Assembly (NCBI RefSeq): GCF_005765165.1
Contig: NZ_VCIW01000006.1
Location: 124,001-188,000, forward strand
Direction: 5' to 3'
Source: Paenibacillus antri
GTDB taxonomy: Bacteria > Bacillota > Bacilli > Paenibacillales > YIM-B00363
Length of the DNA stretch: 64,000 nt
In this document: in pieces, positions 44,526 through 53,051 of the stretch
Layout of the letters: each line of letters opens with the position of its first letter
Position numbering within the stretch: position 1 is the stretch's first letter
The notes under the pieces: model-generated
What the model saw: only the letters and a program-made list of their open reading frames with translations
What the model was told of the DNA's origin: nothing
Database searches by the model: none
Program-made: the position numbers and the translations under genes

Positions 44526-45124
44526 GCGGCGCCGCCGATCACCGATACGACGAGCGCCGCGATGACCAGAAACATGAAGTACATGCCGAACATCCCCGGC
44601 AGCAAGGCGGAGAGGACGATCAGGAAGCCGGCGGCGACCATGAACCGGCCGTGGAAGCGGGCGTATCTCGCGTAGTTTTCTTCCTTCATGCGGAACGCCT
44701 TCAGCGTGCCCTGCGGCGCCCGCGGCAGCACGTTGCCGACGGCGATGAACACGATGCCGACGGCTAACGGCGCGAACGTCGAGGGGCTGATCTCGTAGCC
44801 CAGGTTGAACGCGAGCGTCAACAGATGCACGGCGAGCAGAAGCATGGTGATGACGACGTTCACCGTGTCGTTGACGTCGGCGAACCGCTTGCGCTTGCTC
44901 TCGTCGCGCTCGAGCTTGCCGCTCAGGTTCGTGACGGCGGCCACGAGGAAGATGATGGCGGGCAGCAGGAATGCGCCCACGAATTTACTGGCATATCGGT
45001 CCGGGTCGTCCGACGGGCCGAAGTGGATCGCCATGCTCTCCGGCAGCTCGGCGTAGAAGTACAGACTTGCGGCGACGGCGAGCAGCGCGGCCGCCGCGGG
45101 AATTCCCCAACGTTTCATCATCAT
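44510..45124 (-). CDS. sdpI: SdpI-like membrane protein (DUF1648/SdpI)
   Basis: 204 residues, six hydrophobic helices. N-terminal DUF1648 part (LPESMAIHFGPSDDPDRYASK near 28-48, the HFG..G motif) and a C-terminal SdpI part (RARQG-type loop here LPRAPQGTLKAFRMKEENYAR). In Bacillus subtilis SdpI is the immunity protein against SdpC and controls SdpR by membrane sequestration. ATGA overlap with the ArsR-type gene upstream. No sdpABC toxin genes lie in the window, so its role may be general envelope stress. Confidence 0.85.
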   Translation of the reverse strand: MMMKRWGIPAAAALLAVAASLYFYAELPESMAIHFGPSDDPDRYASKFVGAFLLPAIIFLVAAVTNLSGKLERDESKRKRFADVNDTVNVVITMLLLAVHLLTLAFNLGYEISPSTFAPLAVGIVFIAVGNVLPRAPQGTLKAFRMKEENYARYARFHGRFMVAAGFLIVLSALLPGMFGMYFMFLVIAALVVSVIGGAAYFNR

Positions 45125-45405
45125 GATCGATCATCCTTTTCTCCTGCGTTCTGCAGGTCTAGAATCCATTTCATTACGTCTTGGAATACCGTCGTATTCA
45201 GCGAATACACGATATGCTGGCCTCTCCGTTCGTCCCGGACGAGCTCCGCCTGCTTCAACAGATTCAAGTGGTTGGAGATGCTCGGCTTGGTCATATCGAA
45301 GTGTTCGGCGATCTCGCCCGCGGCGAGGTCGCCTTTCTTCAACAAATCGAGAATCTTGCGGCGGGTCGGGTCGGCCAGCGCTTTGAACGCGTCGTTCAGC
45401 GACAT
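45121..45405 (-). CDS. sdpR: ArsR-family repressor, SdpR-like
   Basis: 94 residues. Winged helix with LADPTRRKILDLLKKGDL near 10-27 and FDMTKPSISNHLNLLKQAEL near 36-55; HIVYSLN is the wing. No metal-binding Cys, which agrees with SdpR rather than a metal sensor. AAGGGGG ribosome site. Two palindromes directly upstream are likely its operators. Confidence 0.88.
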   Translation of the reverse strand: MSLNDAFKALADPTRRKILDLLKKGDLAAGEIAEHFDMTKPSISNHLNLLKQAELVRDERRGQHIVYSLNTTVFQDVMKWILDLQNAGEKDDRS

Positions 45406-45434
45406 TCGGTGTCGGCCCCCTTGGCGTAAGACAT

Positions 45435-45463
45435 TTAGATAATTATCTAACTATTAAATAGTT
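45435..45463. promoter_or_regulatory. operator palindromes before sdpR
   Basis: TTAGATAATTATCTAA (45435-45450, perfect) and AACTATTAAATAGTT (45449-45463, perfect around the central A), overlapping by two bases, 30 bases before the sdpR start. Good candidates for autoregulation. Confidence 0.65.
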
Positions 45464-45684
45464 AATCATGCTTAAGGCACATTGTCAAGGGGGAGTCAGG
45501 AAAATGTGCGGAGTCCGTCGGGGATGGCGGCGGGGCAGGCATGTAGAGTGTATCGGCAGCGGCGGTCGGCGGACAAGTAGGGAGGAAGTATGCGGATAGA
45601 GAGTAACCTCTACTAAGAAAGCGGGTGCGTTGTACGCAGTAGGGAGGTGGAAGCGAGGCGGTTGGGTGGCGAACGGCGGGCGAG

Positions 45685-46210
45685 TGCACCACGAGTGTGC
45701 TGAATGTGCACCGACCTTGTGCAGAAAATGCTGAGCCATTGTGCAATTCGAGAGGGGAAGCGAGGCGGCGGGCGGCATATCGCGGGCAATGCACCACGAG
45801 TGTGCTAAATGTGCACCGACCTTGTGCAGAATGTGCTTACTGATGGTGCAAAATGGCGAAGGAAGCGTGGCGGAAGGCGGCGGACGACTGGCGAGTGCAC
45901 CACGAGTGTGCAGTATGTGCACCGACCTTGTGCAGAATGTTGCTTAGTGATGGTGCAAAATGGCGAAGGAAGCGTGGCGGAAGGCGGCGGATGACGGGCA
46001 AATGCACCACGAGTGTGCTAAATGTGCACCGACCTTGTGCAGAATGTGCTTAGTGATGGTGCAAAATGGCGAAGGAAGCGTGGCGTGAGGCGGCGGACGA
46101 CGGGCGAGTGCACCACGAGTGTGCAGTATGTGAACCGACGTTGTGCGGAGAGTGCTGAGCCATTGTGCAATTCGAGAGGGGAAGCGAGGCGGCGGGCGGC
46201 ATACCGGCGC
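45685..46210. repeat. tandem array of ~106-bp units
   Basis: Five imperfect copies beginning TGCACCACGAGTGTGC at 45685, 45790, 45896, 46003 and 46109 (spacings 105, 106, 107, 106). Each unit contains several TGTGC/GTGCA words (TGTGCACCGACCTTGTGCAG, GATGGTGCAAAATGG) and a variable end (GGAAGCGTGGCGGAAGGCGGCGG). The outer copies share a different middle (AGCCATTGTGCAATTCGAG) from the inner three. Open frames through it on both strands lack ribosome sites. The 220 bases before the array hold nothing I recognise. Confidence 0.9.
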
Positions 46211-46218
46211 AACCCAAC

Positions 46219-46248
46219 AAAAAAAGCCGCGCCTCTCAGGCACGGCTT
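46219..46248 (-). terminator. terminator of the DUF2621 gene
   Basis: On the minus strand AAAGCCGTGCC-TGAGA-GGCGCGGC followed by TTTTTTT; the stem starts inside the gene's last codons. Confidence 0.8.
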
Positions 46249-46688
46249 TCCGCTTCCGCTTGTCCCTCCAGCATCGGGAGGTAGCGCTCGTAATCGATTC
46301 CCGCGTCGTCCAGAAACTTGCGCAGAAATTTATAGTCCCGCCGCGGCGTGGCGAGGATGTACCCCTCGACGCACAGCTCCTTCGTGACCTCCGGCGCGCC
46401 GCGCTCGAGCGCAAGCTGGCCGATGCGCGCCGCGATCGAATGCTTCGCGATGTCGCGGAACGCCGCCGGCACCGGGTCGACGAGCTGCGAGAGGAACGCC
46501 TTGCTCTCTTCCGTCCACAAGTGGCGCGACGCTTCGACCCAATGGTTTTGCCAGTCGAGGGTCGACTTCCCGTCCTGCTTCGGCAGCACCTTCAAAAATT
46601 TTCGAAACATAAAAAAACCGCCAATGGCCATAAACCCGACCATAATAAACACCCAAAAAAAGATCATCCACGCCATCCATTGGGGCAT
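46236..46688 (-). CDS. DUF2621 family membrane-anchored protein
   Basis: 150 residues. One N-terminal membrane helix (about 6-28: MIFFWVFIMVGFMAIGGFF) then a soluble domain with DWQNHWVEASRHLW near 45 and LSQLVDPVPAAFRDIAKHSI near 65, typical of DUF2621, a family found in spore-forming Bacilli. Role unknown. Start ATG 46688 with AGAGGTGAG upstream; a longer reading from 46754 lacks a ribosome site. Confidence 0.75.
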   Translation of the reverse strand: MPQWMAWMIFFWVFIMVGFMAIGGFFMFRKFLKVLPKQDGKSTLDWQNHWVEASRHLWTEESKAFLSQLVDPVPAAFRDIAKHSIAARIGQLALERGAPEVTKELCVEGYILATPRRDYKFLRKFLDDAGIDYERYLPMLEGQAEAESRA

Positions 46689-46781
46689 GTCACGCTCACC
46701 TCTATCGAAAATGGTACCATCTCCCGCGAACCGAGGCAAGGGAGCCGCTCCCAAGCGGTTCCAAAGCGGCTCGAAATCAAG

Positions 46782-46787
46782 TACAAT
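46782..46787 (+). promoter_or_regulatory. -10 element before nfo
   Basis: TACAAT at 46782-46787 with a poor -35 (TTCCAA, 46759-46764, 17-base spacer). Confidence 0.4.
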
Positions 46788-46839
46788 AGTAGAGATTGTC
46801 TATCTATCGGAAGTAACAGCCGAAAGGAGTTTATTATAA

Positions 46840-47970
46840 ATGGCGAAGAAGATCGGATCGCATGTGTCCTTTTCGGACAAGCAGTTGGTCAATGCCGCGA
46901 ACGAAGCCGTCAGCTACGGCTCCAGCACGTTCATGATTTACACGGGGGCGCCGCAAAACACGCGACGCAAGCCGCTGGAAGAGAAACACATCGAAGAGGG
47001 CCGAGGCATTATGCAAGCGCACGGCATCGACGAAATCGTCGTTCATGCGCCGTACATCATCAACCTGGGCTCCTACAAGGGGAATACGTTCGACCTGGCG
47101 GTAGACTTCCTGCAGGAGGAAATTCGCCGCACGCATACGCTCGGCGTGAAAAACATCGTGTTACACCCAGGGGCTTATACGGAAAAGGATCTTGACTATG
47201 GCATCGCGCGCATCGCCGAAGGACTGAACGAGGTGCTGAAGGGTACCTCCGAGACGGACGTGAAGATCGCGCTCGAGACGATGGCCGGCAAGGGAACGGA
47301 AATCGGCCGCACGTTCGAGGAGATCGCGCGCATCATGGAGGCCGTCGAGGATAACGACCGGCTGACGGTATGCTTCGACACCTGCCACGTGCACGACGCC
47401 GGCTACGACATCGTGAACGATCTGGACGGCGTGCTCGAGCAGTTCGACAAGACGGTCGGGCTGAACAAGCTCGCGGTCCTTCACTTGAACGACAGCAAAA
47501 ATCCGCGCGGCGCCGGCAAGGACCGCCACGCGCCGGTCGGCGCGGGCTGGATCGGCTTCGAGGCGATGAAGCGAATCGTCGACCACGAGAAGCTGCAGCA
47601 TCTGCCGATGATTCTTGAGACGCCTTGGATCGGCAAGGACGACGCGACGCAGCGGCCGATGTACGAAGCCGAGATCGCGCTCTTGCGAGGCGACCATCGC
47701 GAGCGGTTCGGCGACGAATTCCTCGAGCACGTCGAGAAGCTCGGCGCGTTCTTCGGCGAGAAGGACGTGCATCATCGGAATTTCATCGTCAGCACGTGGG
47801 ACACGCTCAAGTCCGACGCGAAGGCGAAGAAAGCCGACCCGCGCGAGCCGATGGACCGGTTGTACGATATGGTTCTCGAGGACAAGCTGTTCGCGAATTT
47901 GACCGAAGAGCAGATCAACCACCGCCTGACGGCGTGGCTCGCGGGCGTCGACGTCGCGAAGCTGGCGTAA
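46840..47970 (+). CDS. nfo: endonuclease IV (AP endonuclease) with C-terminal extension
   Basis: 376 residues. The zinc ligands of endonuclease IV are all visible: VHAPY near 69, LHPG near 108, ALETMAGKG near 145, [13 protein letters not shown] near 175-190, HLNDSK near 215, DRHAPVGAG near 228 and ILETPW near 260. It cuts 5' to abasic sites in base excision repair. Usual length is ~280-300 residues; here ~90 residues are added at the C-terminus (Lys/Glu-rich, ending VDVAKLA), function unknown. ATG 46840 after AAAGGAG. Confidence 0.92.
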   Translation: MAKKIGSHVSFSDKQLVNAANEAVSYGSSTFMIYTGAPQNTRRKPLEEKHIEEGRGIMQAHGIDEIVVHAPYIINLGSYKGNTFDLAVDFLQEEIRRTHTLGVKNIVLHPGAYTEKDLDYGIARIAEGLNEVLKGTSETDVKIALETMAGKGTEIGRTFEEIARIMEAVEDNDRLTVCFDTCHVHDAGYDIVNDLDGVLEQFDKTVGLNKLAVLHLNDSKNPRGAGKDRHAPVGAGWIGFEAMKRIVDHEKLQHLPMILETPWIGKDDATQRPMYEAEIALLRGDHRERFGDEFLEHVEKLGAFFGEKDVHHRNFIVSTWDTLKSDAKAKKADPREPMDRLYDMVLEDKLFANLTEEQINHRLTAWLAGVDVAKLA

Positions 47971-48032
47971 CGATGCGCCGCCTCGCGCGGACGACAAGAA
48001 GCAGATAGAAACAGAAGGAGCAAGACGCCGTT

Positions 48033-48926
48033 ATGATGATCCCATTGCAAACCCCGAAGAAAGTCGTCAGTCCCGACCGCGGGCGCATGCTGATCGCGTG
48101 CCCCGACGGTCCGGGCATCGTCGCCACCGTCTCGAAGTTTCTGTTCGAGCACGGCGCGAATATCGTGCAGTCCGACCAATATTCCGCCGATCCGGAAGGC
48201 GGCATGTTTTTCATGCGCGTCGAATTCGACCTCGAAGGTCTAGCCGGCCGGCTGAGCGAGTTGGAATCCGACTTCGCGCCGATCGCGGAGAAGTTCCGGA
48301 TGGATTGCCGCTTCTTCCTCGCTTCCGTGAAGAAGCGGGTCGCCGTGTTCGTCTCGAAGGAAGACCATTGCCTGCTCGAGCTGCTGTGGTCGTGGCAGTC
48401 GGGCGACCTGTACGCCGACATCGCCGTCGTCGTCAGCAACCACCCCGACATGAAGCGGCTCGTCGATCCGTTCGGCATTCCGTACGTGCACATTCCGGTG
48501 ACGCCGGACACGAAGCCGGAGGCGGAACGCCGCCAGGTCGAGGCGGTCGAGCGCTACGGCGCCGACATGATCGTGCTCGCCCGGTACATGCAGATCGTCT
48601 CGCCGAAGTTCATCGACGTGTACCGCAACCGAATTATCAATATCCATCATTCGTTCTTGCCGGCGTTCATCGGCGGCAATCCGTATCGTCAAGCGCACGG
48701 CCGGGGCGTGAAGATCATCGGCGCGACCGCGCACTACGTAACGGAGGAGCTCGACGGCGGTCCGATCATCGAGCAGGACGTGCAGCGCGTGACGCATCGA
48801 GACAACGTCGAGGACCTGAAGCGCATCGGCCGCATGATCGAGCGCACCGTGCTCGCCCGCGCCGTGAAGTGGCATCTCGAGGATCGCATTCTCGTGCACG
48901 AGAATAAGACGGTCGTATTTAATTAA
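48033..48926 (+). CDS. purU: formyltetrahydrofolate deformylase
   Basis: 297 residues. N-terminal ACT domain (~15-95: RMLIACPDGPGIVATVSKFL) and C-terminal formyl-transferase fold (~100-297) with LARYMQIVSP, NIHHSFLPAFIGGNPYRQAH (catalytic His/Asn) and GATAHYVTEELDGGPI (catalytic Asp region). Hydrolyses 10-formyl-THF to formate and THF, supplying formate and balancing one-carbon pools. Length is normal. Probably co-transcribed with nfo (62-base gap) and followed by a terminator. Confidence 0.95.
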   Translation: MMIPLQTPKKVVSPDRGRMLIACPDGPGIVATVSKFLFEHGANIVQSDQYSADPEGGMFFMRVEFDLEGLAGRLSELESDFAPIAEKFRMDCRFFLASVKKRVAVFVSKEDHCLLELLWSWQSGDLYADIAVVVSNHPDMKRLVDPFGIPYVHIPVTPDTKPEAERRQVEAVERYGADMIVLARYMQIVSPKFIDVYRNRIINIHHSFLPAFIGGNPYRQAHGRGVKIIGATAHYVTEELDGGPIIEQDVQRVTHRDNVEDLKRIGRMIERTVLARAVKWHLEDRILVHENKTVVFN

Positions 48927-48942
48927 ATCGGCAGGAAGCTAC

Positions 48943-48990
48943 AGCCGCGAGAAGGAAGCGTTCGTCTTCCCTGTCTTGCGGCTTTTTCTT
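48943..48990 (+). terminator. terminator after purU
   Basis: AGCCGC / GCGGCT outer stem with inner pairing GGAAG/CTTCC around TTCGT, then TTTTTCTTTT. Confidence 0.8.
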
Positions 48991-49025
48991 TTGTAAGAAA
49001 TTCGTAAGAACGCTCCTTCTATAAT
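48991..49025 (+). promoter_or_regulatory. promoter with direct repeats before the SLH gene
   Basis: Perfect TATAAT at 49020-49025, no -35 match, but TTGTAAGAA (48991-48999) and TCGTAAGAA (49002-49010) form direct repeats 11 bp apart, the spacing used by OmpR/PhoP-family activators. Confidence 0.5.
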
Positions 49026-49070
49026 GTCGGTGTCGGAATCCGACGAACAACGACATTGGAGGGTGGAGCT

Positions 49071-52000
49071 TTGATACGGAACACGATGCGCGGCTTTATT
49101 CATGTAGTGATGGTTTGTGCGCTGCTGCTTGGAGGGATGACCTTGCCCGGTCAAGCGTTCGGGAGCGCCGATCCGGGAGAGGGAGAGGGGGGGCTCCGGG
49201 ATCTCGGCGATTCCTATGCCCGCTCCGAAATATTGCGACTGTTCGACGAGGGGATCCTATCCGGCTATGAAGACGGCACGTTCCGTCCGACGCGATCGAT
49301 CACCCGCGCGGAATTGTCGAAGATGCTATCGCTCGGCATGGCGCTTCCAGAGGACCGGGAGGCGTCGGCGCGCTTCGAAGATGTGCCGGCGGACAGCTGG
49401 TATGCCGGATTTGTAGGGGCGTTGTCCGCCGCCGGCGTCGTGCAGGGGACGGGGCCGGCTCGGTTTTCCCCGGAAGAGCCGGTCACAAGAGAGCAGTTGG
49501 TCGTCTTCTTCATCCGCGCGATGGGGCTTGTATCCATAGCCGAAGCGCAGCCGGCCGTCGCGGAGCTCTCCGATTTCGACCTCGTGTCGGACTGGGCGAA
49601 ACCGCATGTCGCCCTTGCTTACCGAATCGGGTTTATGAACGGCATCGAGAACGGCGACGGCACCGTTCGCTTCGATCCCGCAGGGAAAGCCGAGCGACAG
49701 GCGTTGGCAAGGCTGGCATTCGAGTTCAAATATAACGGCGAAGCGTATCGACAGAAAGCCAAGGAACTCGAGTCGGCGGAGGAAGCGTCGACGCCGCAGC
49801 CGACGCCGACGCCTGCGCCCGCACCCGCAGCCGCACCGTCCCCCGCTCCCGTTCCTAGCGCCGGAGGGGGAGGGGGAGGAGGCGTTCCGCACGAACCGGC
49901 GATCAACGTCACGGGCCGAACGCTCGACAACTTCACGATTACCGATGGAGGCAGGACGTATGGACCCGCGACGGGCTCCGTCGCGGTTACCGGGACGTTG
50001 ACCGTCGACCCCGGATCGCAGGGGGAAGTGACGCTTCGGAACGTTACGGCGGCCAATCTGGTCGTCTTGTCCGGCTCCTCCGACTCGATCGTACTGAACG
50101 GAGTGAAGGTAACCGGGACGCTTCGCGTCGACGTCTCCCGACAGAGTAGTCCGGTTCGCATCGAGACGAATACAGGTACGGAGATTGCGAAGACGGAGGT
50201 CCGCTCCAAGGCCATCTTGGAAAATAAAAACGGTTCGTTAGGAAGCATCGAGGTGAAGGAGAGCGCATCGGAGCAAACGGTCGTCGTTCGGGGGACGGTC
50301 GACGCCGACATCGCCGTCTTCGCGGAAGGGGCCGTCATCCAACTGGACAAGGACGCGATTGCGAACAAGATTCAGTTCCACTCCAAGGCGACGCTCTCTT
50401 TCCGAAGCGGAGCGTCCGTCGGCACGATCGTCGCGAACGCCGACATCGTCCTCGAAGGCGATCCCGGCGAACTGGCGATCGTCGCCGGCGACGGCGCGCG
50501 GATCGATACCGGGAAGCTGGAGCCTGCGGCGCTGGATGGGTTCCGGCGGACGGCCGCGAACAATGTCGTTGCGGCAGCGCGGAAGCTTCCTGCCATCGCG
50601 GAGATCGGTCCCGAGCATGAGCCGTTGCTGGCGGAGGCCAAGGGCTTGCTGAACGCGGCGCTTCAGCTCGGCGCGGCCGCGGAGGAGATGAACGAAGACG
50701 GGGATTGGACCGGCGCCATCGAACGGGGCATAGCGAAGCTTCGGCATCTGGAGGAATTGAAGGCCGCAAGCGCCGGGTTGGCCATCGGCTTCCAGGACGG
50801 GGATTCCGAAGCGTCCGTGACGAAATCGTTGGTCTTGCCCGTCGTCGGTTCGAACGGCATCGCGATCGCGTGGACGCCCGACCGACCCGACGTCATCGGC
50901 GTAACCGGAAGCGTCTATCGGCCCGTCGCGACCAACGGCGATGCCTTGGTTTCGTTGACCGCCCGTCTAAGCAAAGGGGATGCCGCGCTGACGAAAATAT
51001 TCAATGTCACCGTGAAGGCGCTGCCGTCCGCGGCGCAGGGCGTGACGCTGGAATATTTGGGGCATTCGAGCTTCGCGTTGGAAGCTTCGGGGAAGAAGAT
51101 ATTGATCGATCCGTGGACGCCGCGGTTGTTCGACTTGCCTGTCTATGAGCTGTCTAACGAAGCGGACATTACGCTAATCACGATGAGCCACGATCACGAG
51201 GACCACAACTACCTCGGCGCGGCGCCCACCGCGGCCGGCGCGGACCAAGTGTTCCGGGGAGTCGTCGTATCGAATCCGGATGAACTGCCTTGGGAGTGGG
51301 AATACGCCCTCAATCCTATAGCCGCCGATCATGGGGACTTCGCGATCAGCAACGTGAACGTGCCTCATTTCCGAAGCGACATGAATCTCGGCAAGATCGG
51401 CGCGAACGCAGCTTTCATCTATGAAGTCGCCGGATTGCGAATCGTTCACCTCGGCGACGGGATGGGACCTGTGTTCGACGGGTTTACGGATCGAACGATG
51501 GTGGATGCGCTTCAAGGGGAGCGCGGGATCGACGTCTTGATGATCCCGGTCGGAGATTCCATGGGCGGGCCGATTCCGGCGGATAAGGTCGTCCAGGCCA
51601 TTCGGACGCTGCAACCGAACATCGTCGTTCCGATGCACCCCTGGTCGCATCGAGATGTATTTATAGAAGGCGCGAAAACGGAATTCCCCGTGCTCGTGCA
51701 GCCGGCAGCCGTGAATTTGACCGGGCAGTCGCTGCCGGACGATACCGTCGTATGGGATATGGCCGCAAGAGCGGAACTTGCTCCCGCAACCGACTTGAAG
51801 GTTACGGCGAATCACGGTTCTTCGGTCGAGCTTGCATTCGCGTTGCCGGCCCTGCCCGAGGATGCGGTCGTCGAGCTGGAACAGTCGGAGGACGGCGGGA
51901 AAAGCTGGAGCAAGTCGTCCCTATCGGCCCCGTTGAACGCGGCGTCCGCATCGGCGGTCGCGAACGGCTTGAACGCAGAGAAGACGTACTTCCTCCGGCT

Positions 52001-52907
52001 GGTCACGATTCAAGGATCGTATGCGGTGCATTCCAATACGGTCAATACCGCCCCTTCGGACGAACGAATTATTGCCGATCTTCTCGGCAAGCTCGGCTTT
52101 CATCAAGAGCGGAAGGCGGTAGTCGCAGGGTCCGATATTGCGAGGTCGGATTTCTACCATTACTCGAAGCTCGAATTGTATATCGGGAATAGCGACCCGA
52201 ACGAGGCGTTCGGCCTGGAGACATACTCGGCCGAGGTAACCGGGAACGTCGCGAAGGGAGCGGCCGTCATCGAAGGGATCGGCGATTGGTTCGGAAGCGG
52301 CGTCTGGTATCGGCTGTCGGACTCCGAAGGGGCGGGAACCGTCTGGATGCAAGACGGCACCTTGTCCTACGCCCCTCCGAACGACGAAATGATGAACGGA
52401 GAATTTACCGTCCTCGGTCATGAAGGCAAAGTGAGAATCATCAACGGCCAAGGGGAATGGAACAGCGTGAACGGGTACAAAGCCGTCATTGCGGTCAACG
52501 ACGGGCCGGAACGGGAGGTTGCGCTGCAACGGGATGCGAATACGGACATCGAGATCGAAGGCGGTTTATCCCCTGGGGATGTCGTGAAAGTGGGCCTCGT
52601 GAACCTCCACGGGAATCAGAGCGCGTACGCATCCGCAACCGTTCCGTTCGGGCCGACGGCGGGGACGGATGAAGGACAATTCGAGCTGCTGGTCGACAGC
52701 GGAAGCGTTCGGATTCAGAACGCCTTCGGGAACGTTATGTACGTTTATATTTCGAAAAACGGCGCCGCGCCGGAGGCGACCCGTATCGAGATCGGCAATC
52801 CGGAGATCCCGGTTCCGGGCGGCTTGAGCTCGGGCGACGTCATCCGGGTCGCCTACAAGTCGATGTTCAATACGAGCGTGTTCTCCGATCCCGTCACGGT
52901 ACTTTGA
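49071..52907 (+). CDS. SLH-domain surface protein with metallo-beta-lactamase fold
   Basis: 1278 residues. Signal peptide ~1-32. Three SLH repeats (~40-215: SGYEDGTFRPTRSITRAE, then FSPEEPVTREQL, then RFDPAGKAERQAL) that bind secondary cell-wall polymer. A Pro/Ala/Gly linker (~240-275), a beta-rich repeat region (~280-470) like surface-adhesin helices, an Ig-like domain (~560-655), then a metallo-beta-lactamase fold from ~665 with HDHEDH at 707-712 (metal site), ADHG near 755, LGDGMGPVFDG near 800 and VPMHPWSH near 855, closest to UlaG-like hydrolases. FN3-like and further beta domains complete the C-terminus. TTG 49071 has GGAGGG seven bases before it. A wall-attached hydrolase of unknown substrate. 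Confidence 0.85.
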   Translation: MIRNTMRGFIHVVMVCALLLGGMTLPGQAFGSADPGEGEGGLRDLGDSYARSEILRLFDEGILSGYEDGTFRPTRSITRAELSKMLSLGMALPEDREASARFEDVPADSWYAGFVGALSAAGVVQGTGPARFSPEEPVTREQLVVFFIRAMGLVSIAEAQPAVAELSDFDLVSDWAKPHVALAYRIGFMNGIENGDGTVRFDPAGKAERQALARLAFEFKYNGEAYRQKAKELESAEEASTPQPTPTPAPAPAAAPSPAPVPSAGGGGGGGVPHEPAINVTGRTLDNFTITDGGRTYGPATGSVAVTGTLTVDPGSQGEVTLRNVTAANLVVLSGSSDSIVLNGVKVTGTLRVDVSRQSSPVRIETNTGTEIAKTEVRSKAILENKNGSLGSIEVKESASEQTVVVRGTVDADIAVFAEGAVIQLDKDAIANKIQFHSKATLSFRSGASVGTIVANADIVLEGDPGELAIVAGDGARIDTGKLEPAALDGFRRTAANNVVAAARKLPAIAEIGPEHEPLLAEAKGLLNAALQLGAAAEEMNEDGDWTGAIERGIAKLRHLEELKAASAGLAIGFQDGDSEASVTKSLVLPVVGSNGIAIAWTPDRPDVIGVTGSVYRPVATNGDALVSLTARLSKGDAALTKIFNVTVKALPSAAQGVTLEYLGHSSFALEASGKKILIDPWTPRLFDLPVYELSNEADITLITMSHDHEDHNYLGAAPTAAGADQVFRGVVVSNPDELPWEWEYALNPIAADHGDFAISNVNVPHFRSDMNLGKIGANAAFIYEVAGLRIVHLGDGMGPVFDGFTDRTMVDALQGERGIDVLMIPVGDSMGGPIPADKVVQAIRTLQPNIVVPMHPWSHRDVFIEGAKTEFPVLVQPAAVNLTGQSLPDDTVVWDMAARAELAPATDLKVTANHGSSVELAFALPALPEDAVVELEQSEDGGKSWSKSSLSAPLNAASASAVANGLNAEKTYFLRLVTIQGSYAVHSNTVNTAPSDERIIADLLGKLGFHQERKAVVAGSDIARSDFYHYSKLELYIGNSDPNEAFGLETYSAEVTGNVAKGAAVIEGIGDWFGSGVWYRLSDSEGAGTVWMQDGTLSYAPPNDEMMNGEFTVLGHEGKVRIINGQGEWNSVNGYKAVIAVNDGPEREVALQRDANTDIEIEGGLSPGDVVKVGLVNLHGNQSAYASATVPFGPTAGTDEGQFELLVDSGSVRIQNAFGNVMYVYISKNGAAPEATRIEIGNPEIPVPGGLSSGDVIRVAYKSMFNTSVFSDPVTVL

Positions 52908-52928
52908 CGGTAGAAGCGGAATGAATGG

Positions 52929-52978
52929 AAAGCGCACCTGCAGCGGCGATGCCCGATGCAGGTGCGCTTTCGTTCGTT
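52929..52978 (+). terminator. terminator after the SLH gene
   Basis: AAAGCGCACCTGCA / TGCAGGTGCGCTTT, a perfect 14-bp stem with a 14-base loop, then a broken U-run (CGTTCGTT). Confidence 0.8.
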
Positions 52979-53051
52979 ATGGAAGGAATATGCCGGAATA
53001 GCGCGAATATAGTTCTTAAGAATTACGTTCGTGCGAAGGGGAGTCCGCTTC

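Noticed and set aside
45685-46210. Possible CRISPR array or repeat-protein gene
   Set aside because: Units are contiguous with no unique spacers, and open frames through them lack ribosome sites and change with each small indel.
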